A DNA stretch of 59,736 bases from Vescimonas cirricatena (GTDB taxonomy: Bacteria > Bacillota > Clostridia > Oscillospirales > Oscillospiraceae). The position numbers and the translations under genes were made by a program. Below the pieces are notes generated by a model, which searched no databases, was not told the DNA's origin, and was given only the letters and a program-made list of their open reading frames with translations. Numbering within the stretch: the first letter of the stretch is position 1; the number at the start of each line of letters is the position of its first letter. Below are positions 17,078-26,600 of the stretch, in pieces. The stretch lies in NCBI RefSeq assembly GCF_020687045.1, contig NZ_JAJEPW010000014.1, forward strand, positions 1-59,736, written 5' to 3'.

Positions 17078-18424
17078 TTATTCCGCTGTTTCCGCCGCCT
17101 GTGCCAGCAGCCGGGCGGCAATGGGCCCGGCGGCATCCGCGCCGCCGCCGCCGTTTTCCACCAGCACCACAAAGGCCAGGGGCAGATCCTCATCCGCCAC
17201 GAACCCGGCAAACCACGCATGGGGGGACTGTCCGGGAGCCGCCTCGGCGGTGCCGGACTTGGCGCACACCGCCAGGGAGCCGAACATGCTCTGGCCATAG
17301 GTCTGCTGCACATTGTTGCGCATCATATCCCGCAGCACCCGGCAGGTGTCCGCGTCAAAGGGGGCCTTCAGCGACGGCGCGCCGTCCCCCGGCAGGGGAA
17401 TGCCATGCATGGTGGTCTCCTGATACACCAGCCGGGGCCCCGCCGTTTTACCCCCGGCCAGGGAGCCCAAAAGCCTCAGGAACGCGCAGGGGTTCACCAG
17501 GTCGTCATACTGGCCCACGCCGGACCAGCCCAGGTCCGCCCCCTGCCCTGCGGTGAACTGCCCCGCCGCCGCGCTGATGCCGCTGACGGAAAAGCCCTGG
17601 GTCAGCCCGGCCTTTTCCGCGTATTGGGCCAGGGTGCCGCCCCCCAGCTCCACCGCCAGCTGCGCATAGGCGCAGTTGCAGGACCGGGCCAGGGCGTCAT
17701 ACAGGTCCATCTCCCCGTGGGCATAGGGACAGGTGATAACGCCGCCCTCCAGCTCCAGACGCCCGGTGCAGGTGAAGTGCCGGTCCAGAGCGCCGTCCAG
17801 ATTCTCCAAAGCCGCAGCAGTGGTCACCAGCTTGAACACGGAGCCCGGGGCAAACGTGGACGACAGCACCCGGTTCAGATACACGCCGTCATACCGGCTG
17901 TCCCCGTCCCGGATCTCCGGCGGGTCCGCCGGATCAAAGGTGGGGCTGGACACCATGCACAGCACGTCGCCGGTGCGGTAGTTGTACACCGCCACGGCCC
18001 CCTTCCGGCCGTTCAGGGCCTCCAGGGCCGCAGCGTTCAGCTCTGCGTCAATGGTCAGATATACCTTGTGTCCTCCGGCGGAGGTACCCGTCAGCGGGTC
18101 AAAGCCCACCAGGCGCCGCCGCAGGGCCGCCTTGGCGGAGGTGGAGATGTTGTCGTCCCGGTCCCCCACCACGTGGAGCGTCGCCCGGCGAATGGTGCCG
18201 TCCTCCGCCCAGCTGCCGGAGGCCCCGTCATACAGCACCAGGCCGTTCCGGTCCAGCACCTGGCCCAGGGCCAGCCGTCCCTCCCGATAGGCGTGGTCGT
18301 TGGCCGGGAAGGCGGCCCATTGCCCGCCCCGCACCACATAGCGCACGCAGAACAGCACCACTCCCGCCGCCAGCACCGCCACCAGCGCCGCCAGCAGCAT
18401 GGACCGCAGCTTTACCTGTTTCAA
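17078..18424 (-). CDS. Class B penicillin-binding protein (PbpA/FtsI-like)
   Basis: Transpeptidase of 448 aa that cross-links peptidoglycan outside the membrane. One N-terminal membrane anchor (residues 9-29) is followed by a short pedestal. All three catalytic motifs are present: S195-V-F-K198, S248-C-N250 and K389-S-G391. It is shorter than FtsI, and its pairing with an FtsW/RodA-type enzyme fits the PbpA-RodA or SpoVD-SpoVE type. It starts inside the stop of the FHA-FtsW gene (ATGA overlap), so enzyme and glycosyltransferase are made together. Division, elongation or sporulation cortex use cannot be decided from sequence. Confidence 0.93.
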   Translation of the reverse strand: MKQVKLRSMLLAALVAVLAAGVVLFCVRYVVRGGQWAAFPANDHAYREGRLALGQVLDRNGLVLYDGASGSWAEDGTIRRATLHVVGDRDDNISTSAKAALRRRLVGFDPLTGTSAGGHKVYLTIDAELNAAALEALNGRKGAVAVYNYRTGDVLCMVSSPTFDPADPPEIRDGDSRYDGVYLNRVLSSTFAPGSVFKLVTTAAALENLDGALDRHFTCTGRLELEGGVITCPYAHGEMDLYDALARSCNCAYAQLAVELGGGTLAQYAEKAGLTQGFSVSGISAAAGQFTAGQGADLGWSGVGQYDDLVNPCAFLRLLGSLAGGKTAGPRLVYQETTMHGIPLPGDGAPSLKAPFDADTCRVLRDMMRNNVQQTYGQSMFGSLAVCAKSGTAEAAPGQSPHAWFAGFVADEDLPLAFVVLVENGGGGADAAGPIAARLLAQAAETAE

Positions 18425-20184
18425 GACCGCCCCTCCTTCCCGAATATCTCGTCCACCGGGATCTCCGGCATATCCTCAAAGAACCCCTCCCGCTTCGGGG
18501 CGGGCTTCTCCGGCTTGTCCTCCGGTGACTTTTCCTCCGGCGGCAGCCGCACATCGGCGGCCTTCAGATAGGCCAGCAGCCCCCAGCAGGACAGCATGCT
18601 GGACCCGCCCATGGACACAAAGGGAAACGTAACGCCGGTCAGGGGCAGGATGTCCACCGCACCCAGCACGTTCAGGGTGGTCTGGAAGATCAGCATGGAC
18701 GCTGCGGCGCAGGCGGCGATGGCATAGAAGCCGGACCGGGCACTGTCGCCGGACCGCAGGGCAAACACCGCCAGGGCCATCACCGCCCCCACGCACACCA
18801 GGGCCAGCAGCAGCCCGAACTCCTCGCTCACCACGCCGAACACCAGGTCCGTGTTGGCCGCCCCCACGTATTTCAGCCACGCATCCTCCGGTCCCGTGCC
18901 GAACAGGCCGCCGGACGCAGCAGCGGACATGGTGCGGCTCTGCTGATAGCTGGTGGTCTGGGTAAATTCCCAGGCGTGCCGCCAGACGGTGAACCGCTGG
19001 GCCACATACGGCTTGAAGTGCAGCACCAGCCCCCCGGCGAAGCCCGCCGCCGCCGTCATCATCACGATGGAGGCCAGGTCGCCGGTCCGCAGAAAGGCGA
19101 TGCACAGGAATGCCACAAAGAATACCAGCGCCGTGCCGAAATCGCTCATCAGCGCCAGGCACCCCACGCAATAGGCGGAGAACAGCACCGTGAAGATCAG
19201 GTTCCGCTTGGCAAAGAGCCGGTCCAGGGTGGCGGCCCCCGCCAGCACAAAGGCCAGCTTCACCAGCTCCGACGGCTGGAAGGAGATGGGCCCCACGGAT
19301 ATCCAGTTCTTGGCTCCGAAGATCCGCTCGCCCATCACCACATTGAAGGCCAGCAGCGCCGCCGCCAGTCCCGCCGCCGGCCACCGCAGCTTCACCGCCA
19401 GCTGCAGCCGCCCCAGCAGCCACACCAGCACGCAGTAGATGCCCATGCCCAGGGCCACCGCCGCCAGCTGCTTGTACAGAGCGCCCGGGTCCCAGGCGGC
19501 GGTGATGGCAAAGCCCACCGTGGCCAGCAGCAGCGCCAGGGTCTCCAGGTCAAACTGCCGCCGGTGCAGCCTCCGGCTGACGCCGTACAGCGCCCATCCC
19601 AGGCCGCACAGGCCGAAAAAGCCCGCGCTGACGGGATAGATGTTCTCCGCCCCGAAGCCCGGGGCAAACTGCCCCCACAGCAGCAGCTGGATAAACGTCA
19701 GCAGCCACAGACTGCCCACGGGGCTGGGCCGCTTTTTAGGCTGCCCGGTGTGCTGGGGCTGCTCCGACGGGAAGAAGAACAGCTCCACCCCGCCCAGGGC
19801 GATGGAGTCCCCGGGGTTCAGACTGGCAGGCACCAGCGTCCGCTTTCCGTTCAGCAGCACCCCGCTGCTGCGGTTGATGGGGTCGACCCGCCATGTCCCG
19901 CCGTCGTCCCGCTGCAAAATGGCGTGTGTCCGGGACACGGAGGGAAAATTCACCCGGATATCCGCCCGCCGGGCCCGGCCGATGACGTTCTCCCAGTGAT
20001 ACATCTCGTACCGCGCGCCGTTAGACAGGGTCACAAAGCCCCAGCTCTCCCGGTCCCGGCCCCGGAACAGGGACTTGCAGCACCGCACCAGCAGCCACAC
20101 CGCCAGCCCGGCGGTCACACCCCGGAACAGCCACAGGATCACCGGCAGCGCCGGGGAAATATATTGTTGCAGAAATGCCGTCAT
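18421..20184 (-). CDS. FHA-domain / FtsW-RodA-SpoVE fusion glycosyltransferase
   Basis: Membrane protein of 587 aa. Residues about 10-32 form a lone membrane helix. Residues 55-140 form a cytoplasmic FHA domain with the signature 'VIGRARRADIRVNFPSVSRT' and 'RTHAILQRD'. From about 160 there are ten or so membrane helices of the SEDS family, including 'NWISVGPISFQPSELVKLAF'. SEDS proteins polymerise lipid II into glycan strands with a class B PBP, here the overlapping downstream gene. FHA domains bind phosphothreonine, so activity is probably tuned by a Ser/Thr kinase; none is in this window. A minus-strand promoter sits at 20228-20255. Confidence 0.92.
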   Translation of the reverse strand: MTAFLQQYISPALPVILWLFRGVTAGLAVWLLVRCCKSLFRGRDRESWGFVTLSNGARYEMYHWENVIGRARRADIRVNFPSVSRTHAILQRDDGGTWRVDPINRSSGVLLNGKRTLVPASLNPGDSIALGGVELFFFPSEQPQHTGQPKKRPSPVGSLWLLTFIQLLLWGQFAPGFGAENIYPVSAGFFGLCGLGWALYGVSRRLHRRQFDLETLALLLATVGFAITAAWDPGALYKQLAAVALGMGIYCVLVWLLGRLQLAVKLRWPAAGLAAALLAFNVVMGERIFGAKNWISVGPISFQPSELVKLAFVLAGAATLDRLFAKRNLIFTVLFSAYCVGCLALMSDFGTALVFFVAFLCIAFLRTGDLASIVMMTAAAGFAGGLVLHFKPYVAQRFTVWRHAWEFTQTTSYQQSRTMSAAASGGLFGTGPEDAWLKYVGAANTDLVFGVVSEEFGLLLALVCVGAVMALAVFALRSGDSARSGFYAIAACAAASMLIFQTTLNVLGAVDILPLTGVTFPFVSMGGSSMLSCWGLLAYLKAADVRLPPEEKSPEDKPEKPAPKREGFFEDMPEIPVDEIFGKEGRS

Positions 20185-20227
20185 AGTTTACGCTCCACTT
20201 CGGTCCGTTGTCTTTCGCGTCATGTCT

Positions 20228-20255
20228 ATCATACCATTTTTGTCCGGAAAAGCAA
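20228..20255 (-). promoter_or_regulatory. Promoter of FHA-FtsW / PBP operon
   Basis: Minus strand TTGCTT (20250-20255), 16-base spacer, TATGAT (20228-20233). Divergent from the promoter of the 55-codon ORF. Confidence 0.6.
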
Positions 20256-20276
20256 CCTTGTTTAAGGATTATTTAA

Positions 20277-20304
20277 CCACAGCCGCCGCATTCTGTGGTA
20301 TAAT
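20277..20304 (+). promoter_or_regulatory. Promoter with dyad CCACAG-N10-CTGTGG in front of 55-codon ORF
   Basis: Perfect TATAAT at 20299-20304. Directly before it is an inverted repeat CCACAG (20277-20282)/CTGTGG (20293-20298). The nearest -35-like sequence (TTAACC, 20273-20278) gives a 20-base spacer. The dyad-in-long-spacer layout resembles activator-dependent (MerR-type) promoters; that is inference. Confidence 0.5.
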
Positions 20305-20334
20305 CAGCCTGACTATAAGGGAGGAGTGGTTCTC

Positions 20335-20502
20335 ATGACCATCCAAAAACGATTGGCCCGGTCCAACATCGCCATGCTGGCGATTCCCCTGATAACGGCG
20401 GCGGTCCTCGGCGTGGCCATCGGCGAGCTGGTCTACCGCCCGGGCATGGGGGCATGGGACCGTCTGGCGGCACTCCGGCGCGCCAGACAGACGCGGCCCT
20501 GA
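20335..20502 (+). CDS. 55-aa membrane ORF, possibly a decayed sensor-kinase N-terminus
   Basis: Short ORF below usual gene-finding limits, but with complete expression signals: promoter at 20299, GGAGGAG RBS, ATG, and a 19-bp terminator hairpin 18 bases after the stop. The product 'MTIQKRLARSNIAMLAIPLI' then 'TAAVLGVAIGELVYRPG' is a basic start plus one membrane helix, and the C-terminus is Arg-rich. The start looks like the first transmembrane segment of sensor histidine kinases, so it could be a deletion relic that kept the 5' and 3' signals. Alternatively it is a genuine small membrane protein. I cannot decide between the two. Confidence 0.5.
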   Translation: MTIQKRLARSNIAMLAIPLITAAVLGVAIGELVYRPGMGAWDRLAALRRARQTRP

Positions 20503-20520
20503 CCATGCTTCGGCTATCCG

Positions 20521-20561
20521 GCAAGCAAAAACCTCCGGCCAGGCCGGAGGTTTTTGCTTGC
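20521..20561. terminator. Very strong bidirectional terminator
   Basis: Perfect 19-bp stem GCAAGCAAAAACCTCCGGC/GCCGGAGGTTTTTGCTTGC with loop CAG, between the 55-codon ORF and trkA, which converge on it. Confidence 0.9.
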
Positions 20562-20574
20562 TCGTTTTATTTAC

Positions 20575-21933
20575 TTACAGCAGGATGTCTGTCAGGTCAT
20601 CGAACACCTGGGACTTGGTGACCACCACCACATGATCCCCCTCCTGGATGGTGGTGAGACCGCCGGGGATGATGATCTTGTTTTCCCGGGCAATGGCCGC
20701 CAGCAGCACGCCCTTTTTCAGGGTCAGATCCTTCAGGGGCTTGTCCAGCACCGACCGGCTGGAGGCCGTGGCGGTAAATTCCAACGCCTCCACGGAGCCG
20801 TCCAGCATTTTGTAAAGGCTCTCCACGGTGCTGCCCTGGGAGTTAGCCAGGGCCCGGACATAGCGGGTGATCTGGTTGGAGGTCAGGTCCTTGGGGCTGA
20901 TGATGCTGCCCAGCTTCGTCTCCTGCACCAGGTCCATGTAGTTGGGACGGGTCATCTTGGTCAGCACCTTGGGCACCCCGGCCCGCTGGGCCGTCAGCGC
21001 CATCAGCAGGTTCTCCTCGTCCCGGTCCGTCAGCGCCACAAAGGCGTCGGTCTCGAAAATGTTCTCGCTTTCGATCAGGTCGGCATCGGTGCCGTCGCCC
21101 TCGATGATCATGGCCCCGGGCAGCTCGGCGGACAGGCGCAGGCACTTGTCGTGCTTCATCTCCACGATCCGGACCTTGGTATTGCTGCGGGCCAGCTCCC
21201 AGGTCAGGTACATGGTGATGCGGCTGCCGCCCAGGATGGACACGTTCTTCACCTTCTGCAGGGTGCGTCCGATGCCCCGCAGCATCTTCTGCAGCTCCGC
21301 CTTGGTGCCCACCATGTACAGCTTGTCCCCGCTGCGGGGCACAAAGGAGCCGTCGGGGATGATGATGTCGTCCCCCCGGTGGGCGGCGCAGATCAGCACC
21401 TCCGCCAGGCGGTTGCGATGGAAATCGTTCAGGGAAACCCCCGCCAGGGAGTCCTCCTCCGTCACCCGGAAGCCGATCATGTCGATGCGCCCTCCGGCGA
21501 AGGGCTCCACCGAGAAGGCCGCCGGGAAGCTCAGGATCCGGGCGATCTCCTGGGCCGCCCCCAGGTCGGGATTGATGAGCATATCCAGGCCGATCTCCCG
21601 CTTCAGCATTCCGGCGTCCCTGCGATACTCCGGGTTCCGGACCCGGGCGATGGTGTGCTGTGCCCCCAGCTTTTTGGCGATCAGGCAGCACACCAGGTTC
21701 GTCTCGTCCAGATTGGTGACGGCGATGACCAGGTCCGCGCCGCGGACCCCCGCCGCGTCCAGCACGCTGATGCTGGCGCCGTTGCCCTCCACGCACATCA
21801 CGTCCAGGGTGCTGTCGGCCCGGTGCAGGGCCGCGGCGTCGTCGTCCACGATGGTGATGTCGTGATACTCCACCGCCAGCTGCCGGGCAATGGCATAGCC
21901 CACCTTGCCGTTGCCCACAATGATGATCTTCAT
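20575..21933 (-). CDS. trkA: Trk potassium uptake regulator TrkA
   Basis: Cytoplasmic gating subunit of 452 aa for a Trk/Ktr potassium channel. It contains two RCK units, each a Rossmann fold plus TrkA-C domain: first 'KIIIVGNGKVGYAIARQL' with 'DDDAAAL', second 'NVSILGGSRITMYLTWEL' near residue 230. NAD(H)/nucleotide binding to these folds gates transport. The channel gene (trkH) is not adjacent in the window. I placed the start at ATG 21931-21933 (GAGAGGAGC upstream), overlapping the yihY stop as ATGA; the frame is open further but the upstream part is antisense to nothing real. Confidence 0.93.
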   Translation of the reverse strand: MKIIIVGNGKVGYAIARQLAVEYHDITIVDDDAAALHRADSTLDVMCVEGNGASISVLDAAGVRGADLVIAVTNLDETNLVCCLIAKKLGAQHTIARVRNPEYRRDAGMLKREIGLDMLINPDLGAAQEIARILSFPAAFSVEPFAGGRIDMIGFRVTEEDSLAGVSLNDFHRNRLAEVLICAAHRGDDIIIPDGSFVPRSGDKLYMVGTKAELQKMLRGIGRTLQKVKNVSILGGSRITMYLTWELARSNTKVRIVEMKHDKCLRLSAELPGAMIIEGDGTDADLIESENIFETDAFVALTDRDEENLLMALTAQRAGVPKVLTKMTRPNYMDLVQETKLGSIISPKDLTSNQITRYVRALANSQGSTVESLYKMLDGSVEALEFTATASSRSVLDKPLKDLTLKKGVLLAAIARENKIIIPGGLTTIQEGDHVVVVTKSQVFDDLTDILL

Positions 21934-22802
21934 GCTTGCTCCTCTCCGCTGCTCTCCGGCAGCCGGCTGCGCCTGCGGCGCAGTATCACGGCGCTGTATT
22001 CCGCGCCCATAATCAGCACCGTGCCGCTCATATAGAGCCACAGCAGCACCACCACAACCGTGGCAATGGAGCCGTACAGCACGGAATAATTGGCAAAATT
22101 CTCCACATAATACGAAAAGGCCAGGGACAGGACCATCCACGCCGCCAGGGAGATGCCCACCCCGGGGGCCACTTCCTTCAAAGGCCGCCGCTGTCCCCGT
22201 GCCAGCATATACAGCACCGTCAGCATCAGGAACATCACCACGCCCAGAACGATAAACCGCAGATAGCTCCACAGGTCGATGAACCCCGCCGGCAGCTCGA
22301 TGAGGCCGGAGAGAAACTCCAGCGCCCGGCGGCCCACCGTAACCAGCAGCAGCGTCAGTCCGATGGTCAGGATCAGCCACACGGTGAACAGCAGGATCCC
22401 CAGCTGATTGACCAGCATTTTTCGGGGCGGACCCAGGCCGAAGGCCTTGCGCAGGGAGTGCAGCAGACAGCTGGTGGCCCGCATGGGGAACCAGACGGAG
22501 AAAATCAGGCTGAACCACAGCAGCTGGCGGCTGGCGTTGGCGGACACATATTCAAGATACGACTCCAGCACCGACATCACGTCCGCCGGAACGATCTGGG
22601 ACAGCACCTGGGTCACGCTGTCCACGTCCAGCTTCAGGATGCCCAGCAGGGTGCTGATGAACACCAGCAGCGGAAACAGCGCAAACAGCAGATAATAGGT
22701 CAGGGCCGCGCTGTCCCGGCCCACGTCATGCAGATAATACCGGCGCACCAGCTGCACCGTGATTTGCCCCGCAGCCGTCCGGGGCGACCACTTTTTCTTC
22801 AC
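21930..22802 (-). CDS. YihY/BrkB family inner-membrane protein
   Basis: Membrane protein of 290 aa with about six helices and the family's N-terminal block 'DVGRDSAALTYYLLFALFPL'. It has a re-entrant 'QIVPADVMSVLESY' segment and the C-terminal 'YGSIATVVVVLLWLYMSG'. Once annotated as ribonuclease BN, the family is now regarded as transporter-like with unknown substrate. It starts with GTG (22800-22802) after GGGGGGAGGG. Overlap with trkA suggests a joint role in ion or osmotic homeostasis, by context only. Confidence 0.9.
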   Translation of the reverse strand: MKKKWSPRTAAGQITVQLVRRYYLHDVGRDSAALTYYLLFALFPLLVFISTLLGILKLDVDSVTQVLSQIVPADVMSVLESYLEYVSANASRQLLWFSLIFSVWFPMRATSCLLHSLRKAFGLGPPRKMLVNQLGILLFTVWLILTIGLTLLLVTVGRRALEFLSGLIELPAGFIDLWSYLRFIVLGVVMFLMLTVLYMLARGQRRPLKEVAPGVGISLAAWMVLSLAFSYYVENFANYSVLYGSIATVVVVLLWLYMSGTVLIMGAEYSAVILRRRRSRLPESSGEEQA

Positions 22803-22821
22803 AGGAGCCCTCCCCCCTATC

Positions 22822-22829
22822 CTGTACAG
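22822..22829. promoter_or_regulatory. CTGTACAG palindrome at yihY-trkA promoter
   Basis: 8-bp palindrome about 20 bases upstream of the yihY GTG, within a wider dyad CCTGT...ACAGG. It overlaps a weak minus-strand -10 (TACACT). The same word occurs twice at the M14 peptidase promoter (48789, 48807). Confidence 0.4.
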
Positions 22830-22930
22830 TGTATCACACAGGTGCCCAAATGAAAAGAGGAAATTGCCCCCATACGGATTTATTTATAGCGGCAGATTGT
22901 AAAAAAATTATTATTTTTCACGTTTCCCTA

Positions 22931-22959
22931 TTGCGATTTCTCGTACGGCTTGTTATAAT
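22931..22959 (+). promoter_or_regulatory. Promoter of HTH gene
   Basis: TTGCGA (22931-22936), 17 bases, TATAAT (22954-22959), about 55 bases before the start codon. Confidence 0.75.
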
Positions 22960-23014
22960 TAGTTTATCCGGAAGCAAAGCTGCTTCTGGAATCTACAGTA
23001 AAGAGGGTCGAATT

Positions 23015-23437
23015 ATGGACAAACTTACCAACATCGTACGGGACGAAATTTCCCGCCAGTACAAGAGCGTCCGGCAGTTTGCTTTTGCAGTTGGCATTCC
23101 TCTGTCCACCATCAACAGCGCACTGCACAACGGCATCGGCGGTTCTTCGTTTGACACGGTGGTCCAGATTTGCCGCACACTGGGCATCTGCGCCCTGGGC
23201 GAGGAGAACATCCACCTGACGGAGGACACCCAGCGGATCCTGGACCAGTACGCCAAGCTGGACGACTATGGCCGCCACACCATCGCCTCCGTGATACAGG
23301 TGGAGTATGACCGCTGCACCAAGACGTTTGAGGATGGCTCCGACCTGCGGGGCGGCTATTCCAGCGTCAATCTGTCTGCCCCCGTTGCCAACGACGAGCC
23401 CGTTTCCATGAACGTGCTGGCCAGCCGCGAGGACTGA
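23015..23437 (+). CDS. Small helix-turn-helix regulator
   Basis: Protein of 140 aa. Residues 5-65 form an XRE/Cro-like helix-turn-helix: 'SVRQFAFAVGIPLSTINSAL' is the recognition unit, followed by 'TVVQICRTLGI'. The rest is a hydrophilic tail with 'LDDYGRHTIASVIQVEYDRC' that resembles the linker of phage-type repressors, without a LexA-like protease motif. ATG at 23015 after AGAGGG. Monocistronic with its own promoter and terminator, and it points toward the cotH-like operon 226 bases away; regulation of that operon is possible but unproven. Confidence 0.8.
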   Translation: MDKLTNIVRDEISRQYKSVRQFAFAVGIPLSTINSALHNGIGGSSFDTVVQICRTLGICALGEENIHLTEDTQRILDQYAKLDDYGRHTIASVIQVEYDRCTKTFEDGSDLRGGYSSVNLSAPVANDEPVSMNVLASRED

Positions 23438-23463
23438 GTGTATCCCCATAATTGCATAAAATG

Positions 23464-23490
23464 AGAGCTTCCGGCCGCGCCGGGAGCTCT
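23464..23490 (+). terminator. Rho-independent terminator of HTH gene
   Basis: 12-bp stem AGAGCTTCCGGC/GCCGGGAGCTCT with loop CGC, followed by TATTTTATA. Confidence 0.85.
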
Positions 23491-23551
23491 TATTTTATAC
23501 GTTTCATCCAAAAATTTACCTGATTTTTGGCGGGCACGCAGCAAAAAGCGG

Positions 23552-23580
23552 TTGATATTTCGCAGTGTACCTGTTATAAT
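23552..23580 (+). promoter_or_regulatory. Promoter of cotH-like / NAGPA operon
   Basis: TTGATA (23552-23557), 17 bases, TATAAT (23575-23580). It leaves an untranslated leader of roughly 75 bases before the ATG at 23664. Confidence 0.75.
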
Positions 23581-23663
23581 AGAGTGTAATTAGCGGAACA
23601 GCGGCGCTTTATCGTGTAAAATTGCCCGCAGCCGCTCTATCCTTTCAGATGGGAGAAAGATGC

Positions 23664-26600
23664 ATGAAAGCAATCCAAAAATCCGGCGCCTGGCTGTGGG
23701 CGCTGCTGGCGGCCCTCCTGCTGACGGTGCTGCTGACAGCCACGGCCTTCGCCGGAGACAACGATTTCCGCTGCTGGACCGTGGACGCCCGGCAGTGGAC
23801 CAACCAGGGGTACCAATCCGAAAAGGACGGGGTGTGGTACCTGTTCCTGCCCCAGGACGAAAGCCCGGCGGACACGGTTCTGTCCTTCAGCGGCAGGGTA
23901 ACGGCGGCCTCCGCCGGCGCCCTGGACCGGGAGGGCGGCACCCTGACCGGGGCCTTCGCCGACCGTGACCGGGTGACCCTGACCCTGGAGGGCGGCAGAA
24001 CCGAGACGGTGTGCCTGCGGCAGAGCAGTCTGCCCAGCCTGCGGCTGACCCTCAACGGTACCACCCTGGACCAGATCCACCAGGACAAGGACGTGAAGTA
24101 TCCCGGCAACGACCTGGTGCTGACGGACGGGGACGATGTCCTCACCGGCACCGTGGAGATCAAGGGCCGGGGCAACTCCACCTGGCGGGAATACGCCAAA
24201 AAGCCCTACCAGATCAAGTTCAGCAAAAAGACCTCCGTGCTGGGTATGCCCGCCGCCAAGAAGTGGATTCTGCTGGCCAACGCCTCCGACGACAGCATGA
24301 TCCGCACCCGGCTGGTGTATGACGCGGCGGAGCAGATGGACTTCCCCTTCGTGACGGAATATCAATATGTGGACCTGTGGATAGACGGCCAGTACCTGGG
24401 CGTGTACCTGCTGGGCGAAAAGGCCGAGATCGGCAAGGGCCGCCTGAATTTGCAGGACCCCGCCGGGGCCATGTTCGAGCTGGACAACGGCTTCGCCACG
24501 GACGAGGATCACTATTTCTTCGAGGGCCGGCTGAACAGTTACTTCGCCCTGAAGGAGATCGTGGAGGAGGACGACGAACACATTCAGCAGGCCATGACCA
24601 ATTTCCAGACGGCCATGACCCGCCTGACCACGGCGCTGACCTCCCAGGGCTGGGAGAATCTGTCTCTGAGCCAGCTCAATGAAATGATCGACGTGGACTC
24701 CCTGGCCCGCTACTATCTGATGAACGAGTACGTTCTCAACGGCGAGTCCTTCTTCACCAGCTTCTTCTGGTATCAGGACGGCGCGTCCGATGTGCTGCAT
24801 GTGGGCCCCCTGTGGGACTTTGACACCTGCATGGGCAACAAGAACGAAAAGGTAACCGACTACAACGCCAGCAGCACCTCTGTGCTGATGAAGAAGATGC
24901 TGAACATCCCGGCGTTTTATCAGCGGGTGCAGGAGCTGTACACCCGGTATAAGCCGTTGCTTACCGGCATGGCCGGTCAGGTGGACGGCCTGCGGGACGA
25001 GATCGGCGTCTCCGCCGACCTGAATTACCTGCGCTGGAGCACTCTGGGCGCCGCCAATCCCAAGCCCGGCGGAACCCCCTTCGCCCCCACCTATGACGAG
25101 GCCATCAGCCGGGTGCGCACCTGGCTCACCGGCCGGGCCAATGCCTTTACCCCCACCGTGCGTCCCCAGCAGCTGGGGTACTACTTCAACGCCAGCCGCA
25201 CGGTGATGTACCTGACCTACTCCGCTCCCAGCCAGACTTCCCTGCGCTTCGCCGTCTGGGGCCAGCAGGACGGCCAGAACGACCTGCACTGGTATCAGGC
25301 CAAGCAGCAGAATGGCCGCTGGGTGGCCGAGGTGCCCCTGATCAACCACCAGGAAACCGGCACCTATATGGTCCATGTCTACAATCAGAACGGCCTGCCC
25401 CAGGGTCTGCTGGACCACGGCACCGTGGTGGTGGACAACCTGGTGCAGCCGGAAAAGCCCGCCCTGAAGGCGGCCCTGTCCGCCGACGGACGGTATCTGA
25501 ACCTGACCCTCACCGGCGGCAGCGACCTGACCCAGGTTTGGTTCCCCACCTGGAGCGAGAAGAACGGCCAGGATGACCTCCAGTGGTACGAGGCCAAGAA
25601 GCAGGCCGACGGCTCCTGGACCTATTCCGTGGCCCTGTCCCGCCACAACACCACCGGCACCTATTTCATCCACGCCTACGGCAACAACAAGAAGAACCTG
25701 GTGGCCCACACCACCGCCTATGTGGAGAAGATCCCCGGGCCGGAGATGAAGGCCGCCCTGTCCGCCGATGGGCGGTATCTGGACGTGACCCTGACGGGCC
25801 GCGGCGACCTGACCCAGGTCTGGTTCCCCACCTGGAGCCAGGTCAACGGCCAGGACGACCTGTGCTGGCACGAGGCCTCCAGGCAGGCCGATGGCTCCTG
25901 GACCTGCCGCATCGCCCTGTCGGACCACTCCGGCACCGGCACCTATTTCATCCACGCCTACGGCAACACCAAGAAGAACCTGGTGGCCCACACCACCGCC
26001 TATGTGGAGAAGATCCCCGGGCCGGAGATGAAGGCCGCCCTGTCCGCCGACGGGCGCTATCTGGACGTGACCCTGACGGGCCGCGGCGACCTGACCCAGG
26101 TCTGGTTCCCCACCTGGAGCCAGGTCAACGGCCAGGACGACCTGCGCTGGCATGAGGCCGCCAGGCAGACCGACGGCTCCTGGACCTGCCGCATCGCCCT
26201 GTCGGACCACTCCGGCACCGGCGTCTACTTCATCCACGCTTACGGCAATACCAAGAAGAATCTGGTGGCCCACACCACCGTTACCGTACCTCAGGCTTCC
26301 CAGCCTTCCCAGCCCGAACAGCCCCCCCAGCCGGTCCGCTCCGGCATGCAGGCGGTGCTGTCCGCCGATGGCCGGTATCTGGACGTGACCCTGGCGGGCC
26401 GCAGCGACCTGACGAAGGTCTGGTTCCCCACCTGGAGCGCCGTGAACGGCCAGGACGATCTGCGCTGGTACGAGGCCACCAAGCAGCCGGACGGCTCCTG
26501 GACCTGCCGGGTGCCTCTGGCCAACCATAAGAGCGCGGGAGGCTTCTTCCTCCACGCCTACGGCAACAACAAGAAGAACCTGGTGGCCCACACCACCGCC

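Noticed and set aside
20575..22518. A single long leftward frame joining trkA with about 195 extra N-terminal codons
   Set aside because: The extra part overlaps the well-supported yihY gene out of frame; trkA has a clear RBS and ATG at 21933.
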